Assembly: GCA_002320485.1 (NCBI GenBank)
Contig: DCKW01000029.1
Location: 1-21,033, forward strand
DNA from: Micavibrio sp. UBA1664
GTDB taxonomy: Bacteria; Pseudomonadota; Alphaproteobacteria; Micavibrionales; UBA1664
DNA: 21,033 nucleotides
Direction: 5' to 3'
Below the pieces are notes generated by a model. The model was given only the letters and a program-made list of their open reading frames with translations, ran no database searches and was not told the DNA's origin. Positions 6,941-13,957 of this stretch are shown piece by piece (positions within the stretch are counted from its first letter, which is position 1; each line of letters opens with the position of its first letter). The position numbers and the translations under genes were made by a program.

Positions 6941-7749
6941 CGAAGTGAATATCTGTCAATAATTCTTTGTTTGGCACGCGGTACTATATAATTGGCAACT
7001 TTTGCAAATTGACTTAAAAGTTGCGGTTTGCGTTGCGGTAAATCTGCCTTATTAAACTCAAATTTCAGTCTTATATCTGTGGCGCTGACATTTGTTGCAC
7101 CCGTGTAAAATAGCATCATGGATTGTTCATAATTTGGACGGAATCTTATATCTGTTTGTGGAGAATGTGTCGCATCCACTTTTATATGCCCGTCTTCGAT
7201 AAGGTTGGAAATGTCTTGAGGAAGTGTAATGGTTATATCTACTTTTCCTTCACCTTTATCTTGGGTCGCAACGATATGAAAATCATTTGAGGTGTAAATG
7301 TGACGATATTCGCTGACTCTGGATGACTTAACAGGCTTTTGCGTGTTGCCGATAACATTATCGGGTGTTTGAAGATCTATTTCATAGATTTCTAGAATTT
7401 TTTCTTTGCTTAAGGGAGGTTTGCGGCGCTGAGGAAATCCTTCAAATTCAGGTGAGTCGCTTTCTCTTAAATGATAATGGTGTCCCGACGCATCACTTAA
7501 TCTTGAAAGAAACTCTTTGACCGCCCTTACTGTTTTCGCGCCGATATTGGGCAGATATCGTAACTCCTTTTCCGTTCTGGCCACCAATTCCCCAAGATAT
7601 ATAATTTTATCCGTTGCAGTGCCGGAATTGGGGTCATGATTGATTAACCAATTATGTATCCGTGTATTATCGTCATTAAAAACAACTGTACGGAGATCCA
7701 ATACCATATTGTGATCACCTTTATATGGAAGGGGGCGAAATTGTGACAT
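6937..7749 (-). CDS. Protein with RNA polymerase alphaCTD-like domain
   Basis: The N-terminal part of this 270-residue protein resembles the C-terminal domain of RNA polymerase alpha. Residues 49-84 align without gaps to the RpoA encoded nearby, with 14 identities in 36. Upstream, R30 and N33 in TRIHNWL match the RSANCL motif, whose Arg and Asn contact UP-element DNA, with about nine residues inserted between the two blocks. G70 and K72 match the helix-hairpin-helix residues, while the Glu equivalent is A76. Residues 90-270 are unrecognised. A TTGACA-N17-TTTAAT promoter lies upstream. M15, at 7707, has an AGGTGA site 7 nt upstream and is an alternative start. It is divergent from the alpha operon, so it could be a DNA-binding regulator; the function is inferred only. 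Confidence 0.85.
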   Translation of the reverse strand: MSQFRPLPYKGDHNMVLDLRTVVFNDDNTRIHNWLINHDPNSGTATDKIIYLGELVARTEKELRYLPNIGAKTVRAVKEFLSRLSDASGHHYHLRESDSPEFEGFPQRRKPPLSKEKILEIYEIDLQTPDNVIGNTQKPVKSSRVSEYRHIYTSNDFHIVATQDKGEGKVDITITLPQDISNLIEDGHIKVDATHSPQTDIRFRPNYEQSMMLFYTGATNVSATDIRLKFEFNKADLPQRKPQLLSQFAKVANYIVPRAKQRIIDRYSLR

Positions 7750-7775
7750 TATTTAACCTATTTATATTTTATGGA

Positions 7776-7804
7776 ATTAAATAAAAGAAATTGGTTTCTG
7801 TCAA
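7776..7804 (-). promoter_or_regulatory. Promoter of the alphaCTD-like gene
   Basis: On the minus strand a consensus -35 TTGACA (7804-7799) and a -10 TTTAAT (7781-7776) are 17 bp apart, with a predicted start near 7769, about 20 nt before the ATG at 7749. Confidence 0.65.
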
Positions 7805-7808
7805 TATA

Positions 7809-7818
7809 TTTGATCAAA
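7809..7818. promoter_or_regulatory. 10-bp palindrome between divergent promoters
   Basis: TTTGATCAAA is a perfect palindrome placed almost midway between the two facing -35 hexamers (7804 and 7826). It sits where alphaCTD or a regulator would bind. It may be an operator, though AT-rich 10-mers of this kind can arise by chance. Confidence 0.35.
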
Positions 7819-7825
7819 AAATTAC

Positions 7826-7852
7826 TTGACAGGGGAGGCGCATATTTATAAT
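7826..7852 (+). promoter_or_regulatory. Promoter of the rpsM-rpsK-rpoA-rplQ operon
   Basis: A perfect -35 TTGACA (7826-7831) and a perfect -10 TATAAT (7847-7852) are separated by a short 15-bp spacer. AT-rich DNA resembling an UP element lies upstream. A G+C-rich discriminator GTGCGCGC follows the -10, typical of stringently controlled ribosomal promoters. The predicted leader is about 107 nt. Confidence 0.7.
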
Positions 7853-7909
7853 GTGCGCGCAACCGCATGGGAATTTTGCGTCTATTTCCGCATTTTCCTT
7901 AATGGTTTA

Positions 7910-7929
7910 CGAACTGGAATTACGGTTCG
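7910..7929 (+). promoter_or_regulatory. Hairpin in the rpsM leader
   Basis: A 7-bp stem (CGAACTG / CGGTTCG with one G-T pair) and a 6-nt loop lie in the untranslated leader, about 25 nt before the rpsM ribosome binding site. It may be part of a ribosomal-protein autoregulatory structure, or just leader structure. Confidence 0.35.
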
Positions 7930-7965
7930 GTTGGAAATTAATTAAGTTAAAATAGGAGAGTAAAA

Positions 7966-8349
7966 TTGGCTCGTATTGCTGGTGTAAACCTACCCACAAA
8001 TAAGCGTGCACACATTGCCCTGACATATATTCACGGCATCGGTCGCACATCTGCAAAAGATATTTTGGCAAAAATCGGTCATGAGCCGAAAAATGCCGAC
8101 GATTACCCACGTATTAACGAATTGTCTGAGGAACAACTGACAAAAATCCGTGATGTTATCGACCAGGACTATGAAGTTGAGGGCGATAAGCGCCGTAATG
8201 TTTCCATGTCGATCAAACGTTTGCTGGATATGGCATGTTACCGCGGTCTTCGTCATCGTAAAGGCTTGCCGGTTCGTGGCCAGAACACGAAAAACAATGC
8301 CCGCACACGTAAAGGCCCTGCAAAGCCTATCGCCGGTAAGAAGAAATAA
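7966..8349 (+). CDS. rpsM: 30S ribosomal protein S13
   Basis: S13 sits in the head of the small subunit and contacts the P-site tRNA and the large subunit. The 127 residues match the family over their whole length: ARIAGVNLPTNKRAHIALTYIHGIG at the start, the helix-two-turn-helix region, and the basic RGLRHRKGLPVRGQNTKNNARTRKG tail. The start codon is TTG, unusual for a highly expressed ribosomal protein, but it has AGGAG 7 nt upstream and fits the conserved N-terminus exactly. It is the first gene of the alpha operon, behind a strong promoter and a leader of about 107 nt. The secY and adk genes that often precede rpsM are not upstream here. Confidence 0.98.
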   Translation: MARIAGVNLPTNKRAHIALTYIHGIGRTSAKDILAKIGHEPKNADDYPRINELSEEQLTKIRDVIDQDYEVEGDKRRNVSMSIKRLLDMACYRGLRHRKGLPVRGQNTKNNARTRKGPAKPIAGKKK

Positions 8350-8363
8350 GGAGGGTATGAGAA

Positions 8364-8756
8364 ATGGCTAAACCACAAAGAGCAAAAGTTACGCGCAGAA
8401 CCTCCAAAAATATTTCCGAGGGTAAAGCTGTCGTTAATTCATCATTTAACAACACCCACATTACAATCAGCGATGTGCAGGGAAATGTTATTTCATGGTC
8501 CACATCCGGTACAATGGGATTTAAGGGGTCACGTAAATCAACACCGTTCGCCGCACAGGTCGCCGCCGAAGATGCAGGCCGTAAGGCACAGGAACATGGC
8601 GTAAAGGCCATATCTGTTGAAGTTAAGGGACCTGGTTCAGGACGTGAATCCGCCCTTCGCGCTTTGCAGAATATCGGTTTTACAATCACATCTATCAAGG
8701 ATGTAACAGGCGTCCCGCATAACGGATGCCGCCCGCGTAAACGCCGTCGCGTTTAA
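8364..8756 (+). CDS. rpsK: 30S ribosomal protein S11
   Basis: S11 lies on the platform of the 30S subunit and helps shape the mRNA exit and E site. The 130-residue product has the family landmarks SSFNNTHITISDVQGNVISW, a GFKGSRKSTPFAAQ block, VKGPGSGRESALRAL and the basic GCRPRKRRRV end. A near-perfect AAGGAGGG ribosome binding site overlaps the rpsM stop codon and lies about 9 nt before the ATG. An out-of-frame ATG at 8357 between them is ignored. It is the second gene of the alpha operon and is followed by rpoA after 49 bp. Confidence 0.98.
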   Translation: MAKPQRAKVTRRTSKNISEGKAVVNSSFNNTHITISDVQGNVISWSTSGTMGFKGSRKSTPFAAQVAAEDAGRKAQEHGVKAISVEVKGPGSGRESALRALQNIGFTITSIKDVTGVPHNGCRPRKRRRV

Positions 8757-8805
8757 TCGGACTGGTTTGTAATCGGAATAACAATTAAACAAAGAGGATA
8801 AGACT

Positions 8806-9822
8806 TTGATACAGAAAAATTGGCAAGAATTGATTAAACCAAACACAGTCGATGTGAAGCACGGAACAAACGCACGTACAACAGGGACGGTCGTTGTTGA
8901 GCCTTTGGAGCGCGGATTTGGTTTGACACTAGGGAATGCGCTTCGCCGCATTCTGTTGTCATCATTACAGGGTGCTGCGGTTTCCGCCATCCAGATTGAC
9001 GGCGTGGTCCACGAATTTTCAACAATTGACGGTGTTCGTGAAGACGTAACGAATATTATTTTGAACGTTAAGGCCATCGCGGTCGCCATGCATAATGAAG
9101 GCCCGAAGAAAATGCGCTTGGCTGCCGAAGGCCCATGTGAAGTGACTGCCGGTATGATCGAGGCAGGCGCCGACATCGAAATCATGAATCCTGATCTGGT
9201 GCTTTGTACACTAGATAAGGGTGCGACATTAAACATGGAATTTACGGTAACGACAGGGAAAGGATACCGCCCTGCCAACCAGAACCGTCCGGAAGATGCG
9301 CCAGTCGGCCTTATTCCTGTTGATTCCGTTTACTCACCTGTACGTAAAGTATCATACGATGTTGAAAACGCCCGTGTGGGTCAGATTACAGACTATGACA
9401 AGCTGACATTGAAAGTGGAAACAAACGGAACAGTTTCCCCTGAGGATGCAGTGGCTTACGCCGCGCGCATTATGCAGGATCAGTTGCAAGTGTTTATCAC
9501 ATTCGAAGAACCTAAAGAAACCGTTCGTGAGGAAAAAGAAGACGAATTGCCGTTTAATCCTGCTCTGCTTAAGAAAGTGGATGAGCTGGAATTGTCAGTC
9601 CGTTCTGCCAACTGCCTGAAAAACGATAATATCGTGTATATTGGCGATTTGGTTCAAAAGACAGAAAACGACATGCTTCGTACACCGAATTTCGGTCGTA
9701 AATCATTGAACGAAATTAAGGAAGTTTTGACACAAATGGGGCTTTATCTCGGTATGCAGGTTGACCAATGGCCGCCTGAAAATATTGACGAGCTTCTACG
9801 TAAAATGGATAACCCTTATTAA
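8806..9822 (+). CDS. rpoA: DNA-directed RNA polymerase subunit alpha
   Basis: RpoA dimerises to nucleate RNA polymerase assembly and contacts promoters and activators. The 338-residue protein begins MIQKNWQELIKP from a TTG start with GAGG upstream. The N-terminal dimerisation domain (residues 1 to about 235) includes the LERGFGLTLGNALRRILLSS signature. A linker rich in Glu and Lys (about 235-250) leads to the C-terminal domain. There R266, N269 and C270 in VRSANCL and G297, K299 and S300 in NFGRKS match the DNA-contact residues of E. coli alphaCTD. It lies between rpsK and rplQ as usual; rpsD is absent, as is normal in alphaproteobacteria. A second alphaCTD-like domain is encoded by the divergent gene at 6937-7749. 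Confidence 0.98.
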   Translation: MIQKNWQELIKPNTVDVKHGTNARTTGTVVVEPLERGFGLTLGNALRRILLSSLQGAAVSAIQIDGVVHEFSTIDGVREDVTNIILNVKAIAVAMHNEGPKKMRLAAEGPCEVTAGMIEAGADIEIMNPDLVLCTLDKGATLNMEFTVTTGKGYRPANQNRPEDAPVGLIPVDSVYSPVRKVSYDVENARVGQITDYDKLTLKVETNGTVSPEDAVAYAARIMQDQLQVFITFEEPKETVREEKEDELPFNPALLKKVDELELSVRSANCLKNDNIVYIGDLVQKTENDMLRTPNFGRKSLNEIKEVLTQMGLYLGMQVDQWPPENIDELLRKMDNPY

Positions 9823-9851
9823 GATATAAAAGAATATTAGGAGTATAAAAA

Positions 9852-10490
9852 ATGCGCCACGCAGTTAAAGGCCGCAAGCTAAACAGAACATCATCACACC
9901 GCAAGGCCATGTTTGCCAACATGGCGGCGGCATTGGTGAAGCACGAGCAGATTGTGACAACACTTCCAAAAGCAAAAGAACTGAAGCCTTTTGTAGAGAA
10001 ACTAATTACATTGAGCAAAAAAGGTACATTGGCATCCCGTCGTCAGGCGATTGCAACCATGCGCGATGAAAATCAGGTTCAAAAGTTGTTTGAGACACTG
10101 GCTGACCGTTATAAAGACAGATCAGGCGGATACACACGCGTTTTAAAGGCTGGTTTCCGTTATGGCGATAACGCACCTATGGCGGTTATTGAGCTGGTTG
10201 ACCGTGATGAAAGTGCCAAAGGTCAGGATTCAGGACCGACAATGTTTGACCAGGATGCAGAAATGGATAATCCGATGGCCGGTTTCTCAGGCTCCACGGC
10301 TGTTGATGAAACGACTGTAGAACCAAAAGCAAACAAAGAAACAAAGGCGAAGGCTGCTCCTAAAAAAGCTGATGCTCCTAAGGAAACGAAAAAATCCGAT
10401 AAGGCTGCTGCTGAAAAAAAGGAAACGAAAAAGCCTGAAGCTCAAAAGCAAGCGTCTCCTAAAAAGCCTGCCGCTAAAAAAGACAAGTAA
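9852..10490 (+). CDS. rplQ: 50S ribosomal protein L17 with long lysine/alanine-rich tail
   Basis: L17 is a large-subunit protein near the peptide exit tunnel. Residues 1 to about 117 are a standard L17 (RHAVKGRKLNRTSSHRKAMFANM, TTLPKAKELKPFVEKLITL, GGYTRVLKAGFRYGDNAPMA). The protein is 212 residues rather than the usual 115-140. It continues through an acidic stretch (MFDQDAEMDNPMAGFS) into a low-complexity Lys/Ala/Pro/Glu tail of about 60 residues with repeated KKPxA and KETKK units, reminiscent of histone H1-like tails. The frame runs to a stop ahead of a strong terminator, so the tail is part of the ORF. An AGGAG site lies 8 nt before the ATG, 29 bp after rpoA. Confidence 0.97.
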   Translation: MRHAVKGRKLNRTSSHRKAMFANMAAALVKHEQIVTTLPKAKELKPFVEKLITLSKKGTLASRRQAIATMRDENQVQKLFETLADRYKDRSGGYTRVLKAGFRYGDNAPMAVIELVDRDESAKGQDSGPTMFDQDAEMDNPMAGFSGSTAVDETTVEPKANKETKAKAAPKKADAPKETKKSDKAAAEKKETKKPEAQKQASPKKPAAKKDK

Positions 10491-10519
10491 GTTAAAAGAA
10501 TTAACGATCTCCCTGTAAC

Positions 10520-10552
10520 TATCCCCGCCATTACAAGCGGGGATATTTTTTT
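10520..10552 (+). terminator. Rho-independent terminator of the alpha operon
   Basis: A perfect 9-bp stem TATCCCCGC / GCGGGGATA with an 8-nt loop is followed by seven T residues, 30 nt after the rplQ stop. It is the strongest terminator in the window. Confidence 0.9.
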
Positions 10553-10579
10553 GGATTTAATATCTTAGGCTAGATAGAA

Positions 10580-11287
10580 CTAATCGCAAAAACCCCATGA
10601 TCCCATATCAAAATGGAAATGGTCGCGATGAGCGGCATTGGAGTTCGGCCCCATAGCACCTTTAAATATTTTGCATGAATCTTTGAAAACAGCGCGTAGA
10701 AACTGTCCTTTTTTTCCGCGATCTTTCCAGTGGTCTAACACCATAATTTTGTCACCGTTTTTCATGGTAAATCCGGCAATATCAATTGCATTGCCTTTGG
10801 AATGTTCGCTGCGTTTGGATGTTCCGGCAATATTACGGCACGAAAACATCGCGTAATGTGTGATTTCCTTTATGTCTTCACCTAAAAATTTCAAGGCATT
10901 TTTTCGTACGACTTGCTCCTCCCACGCCGCGACGGCGGCAATAATCTCGCATGTACCTATTACTGGCGCACTATAGGGATAACGGCTACGATCAAGGGTG
11001 ATTTGGTCTTTCAACTCGCATCCCTTGGGTGATATGCGATCGGGAATAGGCGTAAAATCAATACTGGCTTTGTTTAAAGCCGTCATACATGCCCTGTAAT
11101 TTCCTGAGAATTTCTGTAAATCCTGTCCGGCCAGTTTTTGCGTAACAGGCTTTTTCGGTGGTAGCGGATAAGGAACGGTTTTGGCGGCGCATGCGACAAC
11201 CATCATTATAAGGATCAGTGCGGTGATTGAAGTAAACGGTTTCAATAAAATTCGCTTAATTTGTTTATTTGGCAAAAGATAGGGCAA
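10580..11287 (-). CDS. Extensin-like C-terminal domain lipoprotein
   Basis: This is a 235-residue protein with an extensin-like C-terminal (ExtD, PF06904-type) domain, a fold related to M15/VanY-type zinc peptidases. Such proteins are thought to act on cell-envelope peptides. The N-terminal signal ends in a lipobox (VVAC), so it is probably a lipoprotein. The domain covers about residues 60-235, with SEHSKGNAIDIAGF supplying a His and Asp and HRDHFHFDMG supplying the second His cluster. Several cysteines probably form disulfides. The start is uncertain. The call uses a TTG at 11287 without a good ribosome binding site; a TTG at 11245 would give a more typical 19-residue lipoprotein signal. 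It follows glk by 20 bp and is probably last in that operon. Confidence 0.85.
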   Translation of the reverse strand: MPYLLPNKQIKRILLKPFTSITALILIMMVVACAAKTVPYPLPPKKPVTQKLAGQDLQKFSGNYRACMTALNKASIDFTPIPDRISPKGCELKDQITLDRSRYPYSAPVIGTCEIIAAVAAWEEQVVRKNALKFLGEDIKEITHYAMFSCRNIAGTSKRSEHSKGNAIDIAGFTMKNGDKIMVLDHWKDRGKKGQFLRAVFKDSCKIFKGAMGPNSNAAHRDHFHFDMGSWGFCD

Positions 11288-11307
11288 TCGTCATTAAGGT
11301 AAAGGAC

Positions 11308-12249
11308 TTATAGTGATGTTAACCCCAATAAAGGTAATTCTTCGTCCAATACATATTGGACTGCAGATCCATTCAAACGGTGGTTGACACTTTGTACCAT
11401 ATTCGGACGGTAATATGCTTCGAAGGCATTCCAATCCGTCAGATCATGTTTAACAAGATTATCAATCACGCCACCCGTCAGATAAATTCCACCATAGTAA
11501 CCCGTAACGGCAGTTAAAGTATTGGCATAAAGTCCCAAAAATTCAAAAAACAGGCGTACGGCCTCAGGATGATTTTGCAAATCCTGAAGGAATATCTCAG
11601 GACTCATGGCATTGTAATCGTTTCCCGAAATAAAACCGGCGATATCACGTAAACCGTGACCGGAAACAAAATCCTCCATAATAAGGGCGAAATTACTGTC
11701 TTTCTTATCGCGGAGAAAAGCGGCAAGCTTTTGATGCTCTTCCGTTACTGTAATCGGAAGCCAGTGTCCCCCCGGCGTTTCCAAAACACTGGTATTATGG
11801 ATACCGCTATGACCTATCCCCGTGCCAACGGATATCAGCAAACGTTTTGCATTCCAAGGCTTTTCCGTTGCCGGTAGGAGTGTTTGGGTCTGGGACGCGT
11901 CTAAAAGCGGAAGGCCAAGCGTGCCAGCCTCCAGATCGTTAAGGACCTTTAACTCAGACCATTTGAAATGATCCTTCAGTGCCTTAAAATCGATTATATA
12001 ATCAGGGTCGCCCGCATGGCGTTTATATTGAATACGCCCGTCAACGGCGGCGCGAGCACTTGCAAAACGCGTATTATCAAATTGTAGCATGCTGTCATTC
12101 AGATATCGGGTAATAATTTCTTCGAAACTATCAAAATCATTCAGGCGATATTTACGGAAATTATCATATGTTCCCTGTTTCATAAGACGCGCAAAACGGG
12201 CATGTGTGCCACCCAAGTCACAAAGCAATATAGAAGAGTTATTTAACAT
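11308..12249 (-). CDS. glk: Glucokinase
   Basis: Glucokinase phosphorylates glucose to glucose 6-phosphate with ATP. From the ATG at 12249 the protein is 313 residues, close to the 321 of E. coli Glk. Its blocks are LLCDLGGTHARFARL (phosphate binding, N-terminus), VLNDLEAGTLGL with the catalytic Asp near residue 107, ISVGTGIGHSGI, ETPGGHWLPI for sugar binding and IYLTGGVIDNL near the end. It belongs to the bacterial Glk family (PF02685), not the ROK family. Upstream in-frame codons exist, but this start gives the conserved N-terminus. It overlaps the end of the cation efflux gene by 11 bp, implying coupled translation. Confidence 0.93.
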   Translation of the reverse strand: MLNNSSILLCDLGGTHARFARLMKQGTYDNFRKYRLNDFDSFEEIITRYLNDSMLQFDNTRFASARAAVDGRIQYKRHAGDPDYIIDFKALKDHFKWSELKVLNDLEAGTLGLPLLDASQTQTLLPATEKPWNAKRLLISVGTGIGHSGIHNTSVLETPGGHWLPITVTEEHQKLAAFLRDKKDSNFALIMEDFVSGHGLRDIAGFISGNDYNAMSPEIFLQDLQNHPEAVRLFFEFLGLYANTLTAVTGYYGGIYLTGGVIDNLVKHDLTDWNAFEAYYRPNMVQSVNHRLNGSAVQYVLDEELPLLGLTSL

Positions 12250-13141
12250 GGTGTTTTTTAATTCTCTTATGGCGGCTATCCGTGATATCGCCGCTTGGGT
12301 CGACATGGATCATAATCTCGCTGTCAGGATATTCCTTATGTAAGCGGTCTTCCGCCCGTTTGGCAATATTATGAGCATCAATGAAAGACAGGGACGGCTC
12401 AACCTCGATATCAAACGAAATCATGGTAATCGGCCCATTCCGATGCGTTCGCAGATCATGATAATGCATTACGCCGCGCGTCCGCTGAATAATAGTTTTT
12501 ATAATGTCGCGCTCTTCTTCCGGTAATTCACGATCCATCAGCATATCAATCGCCTTTTTACCGATACCCAGTGCAAGCTTTGCCAGCCACAGTGTAATCA
12601 CTATCGCGATTGCCGGGTCGGCCCAAGTCCAGCCTAGGTAAATCTCAGCCACAATCGCTATGATTACACCCATATGAATTCCGATATCGCCTGCATAATG
12701 CGCGCTGTCCGCCTCGATCGCCAGCGATTTCGATGTTTTGATAACCAGTTTTTGATAGGTTACTAACCCTCCGTTTAACACGATGGCAAAGACGATCACT
12801 CCGATCGTCATAAACGGATATTCAACAGTCTCGGCATTCGAAAAATTACGGATCGAATCCAGAAAAATATAAATGCATGAGCCTAGAATAAAGGCGGCCT
12901 GTCCTAACGCGGCAATCCCTTCCATTTTTCCATGTCCATAGCGGTGATGGTCGTCAGCGGGCTGCATGGCATAACGTATGGCCAGAAAATTTGTGGCCGA
13001 TAAAATGCTGTCCTGAATGGAATCGGTGAAAGACGCAAGAACAGTGGAGGAGCCGCTGAAAAACCACGCCAGTCCTTTGACAATGACCAATATAACGGAT
13101 ATTGCAAAGGCAATCAGTGCGGCGAATTTTGGCTGTAACAT
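12239..13141 (-). CDS. Cation diffusion facilitator (FieF-like) transporter
   Basis: This is a 300-residue inner-membrane CDF transporter that exports divalent metals (Fe2+, Zn2+ or similar) in exchange for protons. Six transmembrane segments fill about residues 1-205. Transport-site motifs are visible: FTDSIQDS in helix 2, HHRYGHGKMEGIAAL after it, and DSAHYAGDIGIH in helix 5. A cytoplasmic C-terminal domain follows, with HYHDLRTHRNGPITMISFDIEV and MIHVDPSGD, as in E. coli FieF. A His/Lys-rich tail (RHKRIKKHHVK) could bind metal. It is divergent from rlmB (41-bp gap) and its end overlaps glk. The metal cannot be told from sequence alone. Confidence 0.92.
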   Translation of the reverse strand: MLQPKFAALIAFAISVILVIVKGLAWFFSGSSTVLASFTDSIQDSILSATNFLAIRYAMQPADDHHRYGHGKMEGIAALGQAAFILGSCIYIFLDSIRNFSNAETVEYPFMTIGVIVFAIVLNGGLVTYQKLVIKTSKSLAIEADSAHYAGDIGIHMGVIIAIVAEIYLGWTWADPAIAIVITLWLAKLALGIGKKAIDMLMDRELPEEERDIIKTIIQRTRGVMHYHDLRTHRNGPITMISFDIEVEPSLSFIDAHNIAKRAEDRLHKEYPDSEIMIHVDPSGDITDSRHKRIKKHHVK

Positions 13142-13171
13142 GATTTTATTTTTATTCCCTTCAATTTAGGT

Positions 13172-13177
13172 TATAAA
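13172..13177 (+). promoter_or_regulatory. Possible -10 element just before rlmB
   Basis: TATAAA lies only 5 nt before the rlmB ATG, in a 41-bp gap that must also hold the divergent cation efflux promoter. If used, transcription would start at or next to the ATG, giving a nearly leaderless mRNA. The -35 match (TTTTTA, 17 bp upstream) is poor. Confidence 0.3.
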
Positions 13178-13182
13178 GACCC

Positions 13183-13923
13183 ATGCAAAAATCGCAAATT
13201 AAAAATACCGAATGGTTATGGGGCCTGCATGCCGTGCGTGCGGCATGGAATAACCCTGATAGGGTTATCCATTCATTGCTTGTCACCGATAAGACTGCAA
13301 AAATGCCAAGTGAATGGGATATGCCAAAAGGGTGTAGTCGCCCAAAGGCGGATCAGGTGGATCGACGTGTTATTGATAAGCGTTTGCCTCAGGGCGCCGT
13401 CCATCAAGGCGTTGCTGTCCAATGTTCTCCGATGGAGGAAACATTCCTCTCCGATATTATTATTAAATCGACAACACGCGATACAATGATGCTGGTGATG
13501 CTGGATCAGGTGACAGATCCGCATAATGTCGGTGCGATTTTGCGTTCTGCCTGTGCTTTTGGTGCTGATGCCATGATCGTGCAATCAAGGCATGCGCCTG
13601 AAATGACGGGAACGATGGCCAAGGCGGCCTGTGGCGCGGTGGAATATGTGCCGATTATCCGAGAGGTCAATTTATCGAGAGCCATTGAACAATTACAGGA
13701 AAACGGTTTTACGGTGATCGGCCTTGATGAGGCAGGTGATTCTATCAAATCTTTGCCGCATTACGACAAGGTTTGTCTTGTCATGGGGGCGGAAGGACCG
13801 GGTCTGCGTCAAAAAATTAAGGAAAATTGTTCATCCTTGTTAAGATTGCCGACAGGCGGGCCAGTTCCGACATTGAATGTGTCCAACGCCGCGGCAGTTG
13901 CATTTTATGCCTTAAAAAATTAA
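13183..13923 (+). CDS. rlmB: 23S rRNA (guanosine-2'-O-)-methyltransferase RlmB-like
   Basis: This is a SpoU/TrmH-class methyltransferase with the trefoil-knot SAM-binding fold. The RlmB subfamily methylates the ribose of G2251 in the 23S rRNA peptidyl-transferase region. The 246 residues include an N-terminal substrate-binding domain (WLWGLHAVRAAWNNPDR; PQGAVHQGVAVQCSP). The three catalytic motifs follow: LDQVTDPHNVGAILRSA near residue 105, VMGAEGPGLR near 200, and LPTGGPVPTLNVSNAAAVAFY near 222. The length and the GxHAVxA start favour RlmB over TrmH. It starts 41 bp from the divergent cation efflux gene and lacks a clear ribosome binding site. The next gene follows after 34 bp. Confidence 0.93.
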   Translation: MQKSQIKNTEWLWGLHAVRAAWNNPDRVIHSLLVTDKTAKMPSEWDMPKGCSRPKADQVDRRVIDKRLPQGAVHQGVAVQCSPMEETFLSDIIIKSTTRDTMMLVMLDQVTDPHNVGAILRSACAFGADAMIVQSRHAPEMTGTMAKAACGAVEYVPIIREVNLSRAIEQLQENGFTVIGLDEAGDSIKSLPHYDKVCLVMGAEGPGLRQKIKENCSSLLRLPTGGPVPTLNVSNAAAVAFYALKN

Positions 13924-13957
13924 TTTACTTTTCCATATTGCGACCTTAAAGTAAGGA

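Noticed and set aside
8637..9278. 213-codon minus-strand open frame inside rpoA
   Set aside because: It lies wholly antisense to rpsK and rpoA, has no recognisable domain, and its Ser/Thr/Phe-rich composition is typical of a reverse-frame shadow of a well-conserved gene.
10320..10490. Repeat-rich end of rplQ as a possible tandem repeat or frameshift
   Set aside because: The frame stays open and lysine-rich to a normal stop followed by a strong terminator, and the repeats are degenerate at DNA level, so it is treated as a genuine protein tail.
13925..13954. TTACTTT / AAAGTAA inverted repeat between rlmB and the exported protein gene
   Set aside because: The 16-nt loop and AT-only stem make a stable structure doubtful, and there is no T-run.
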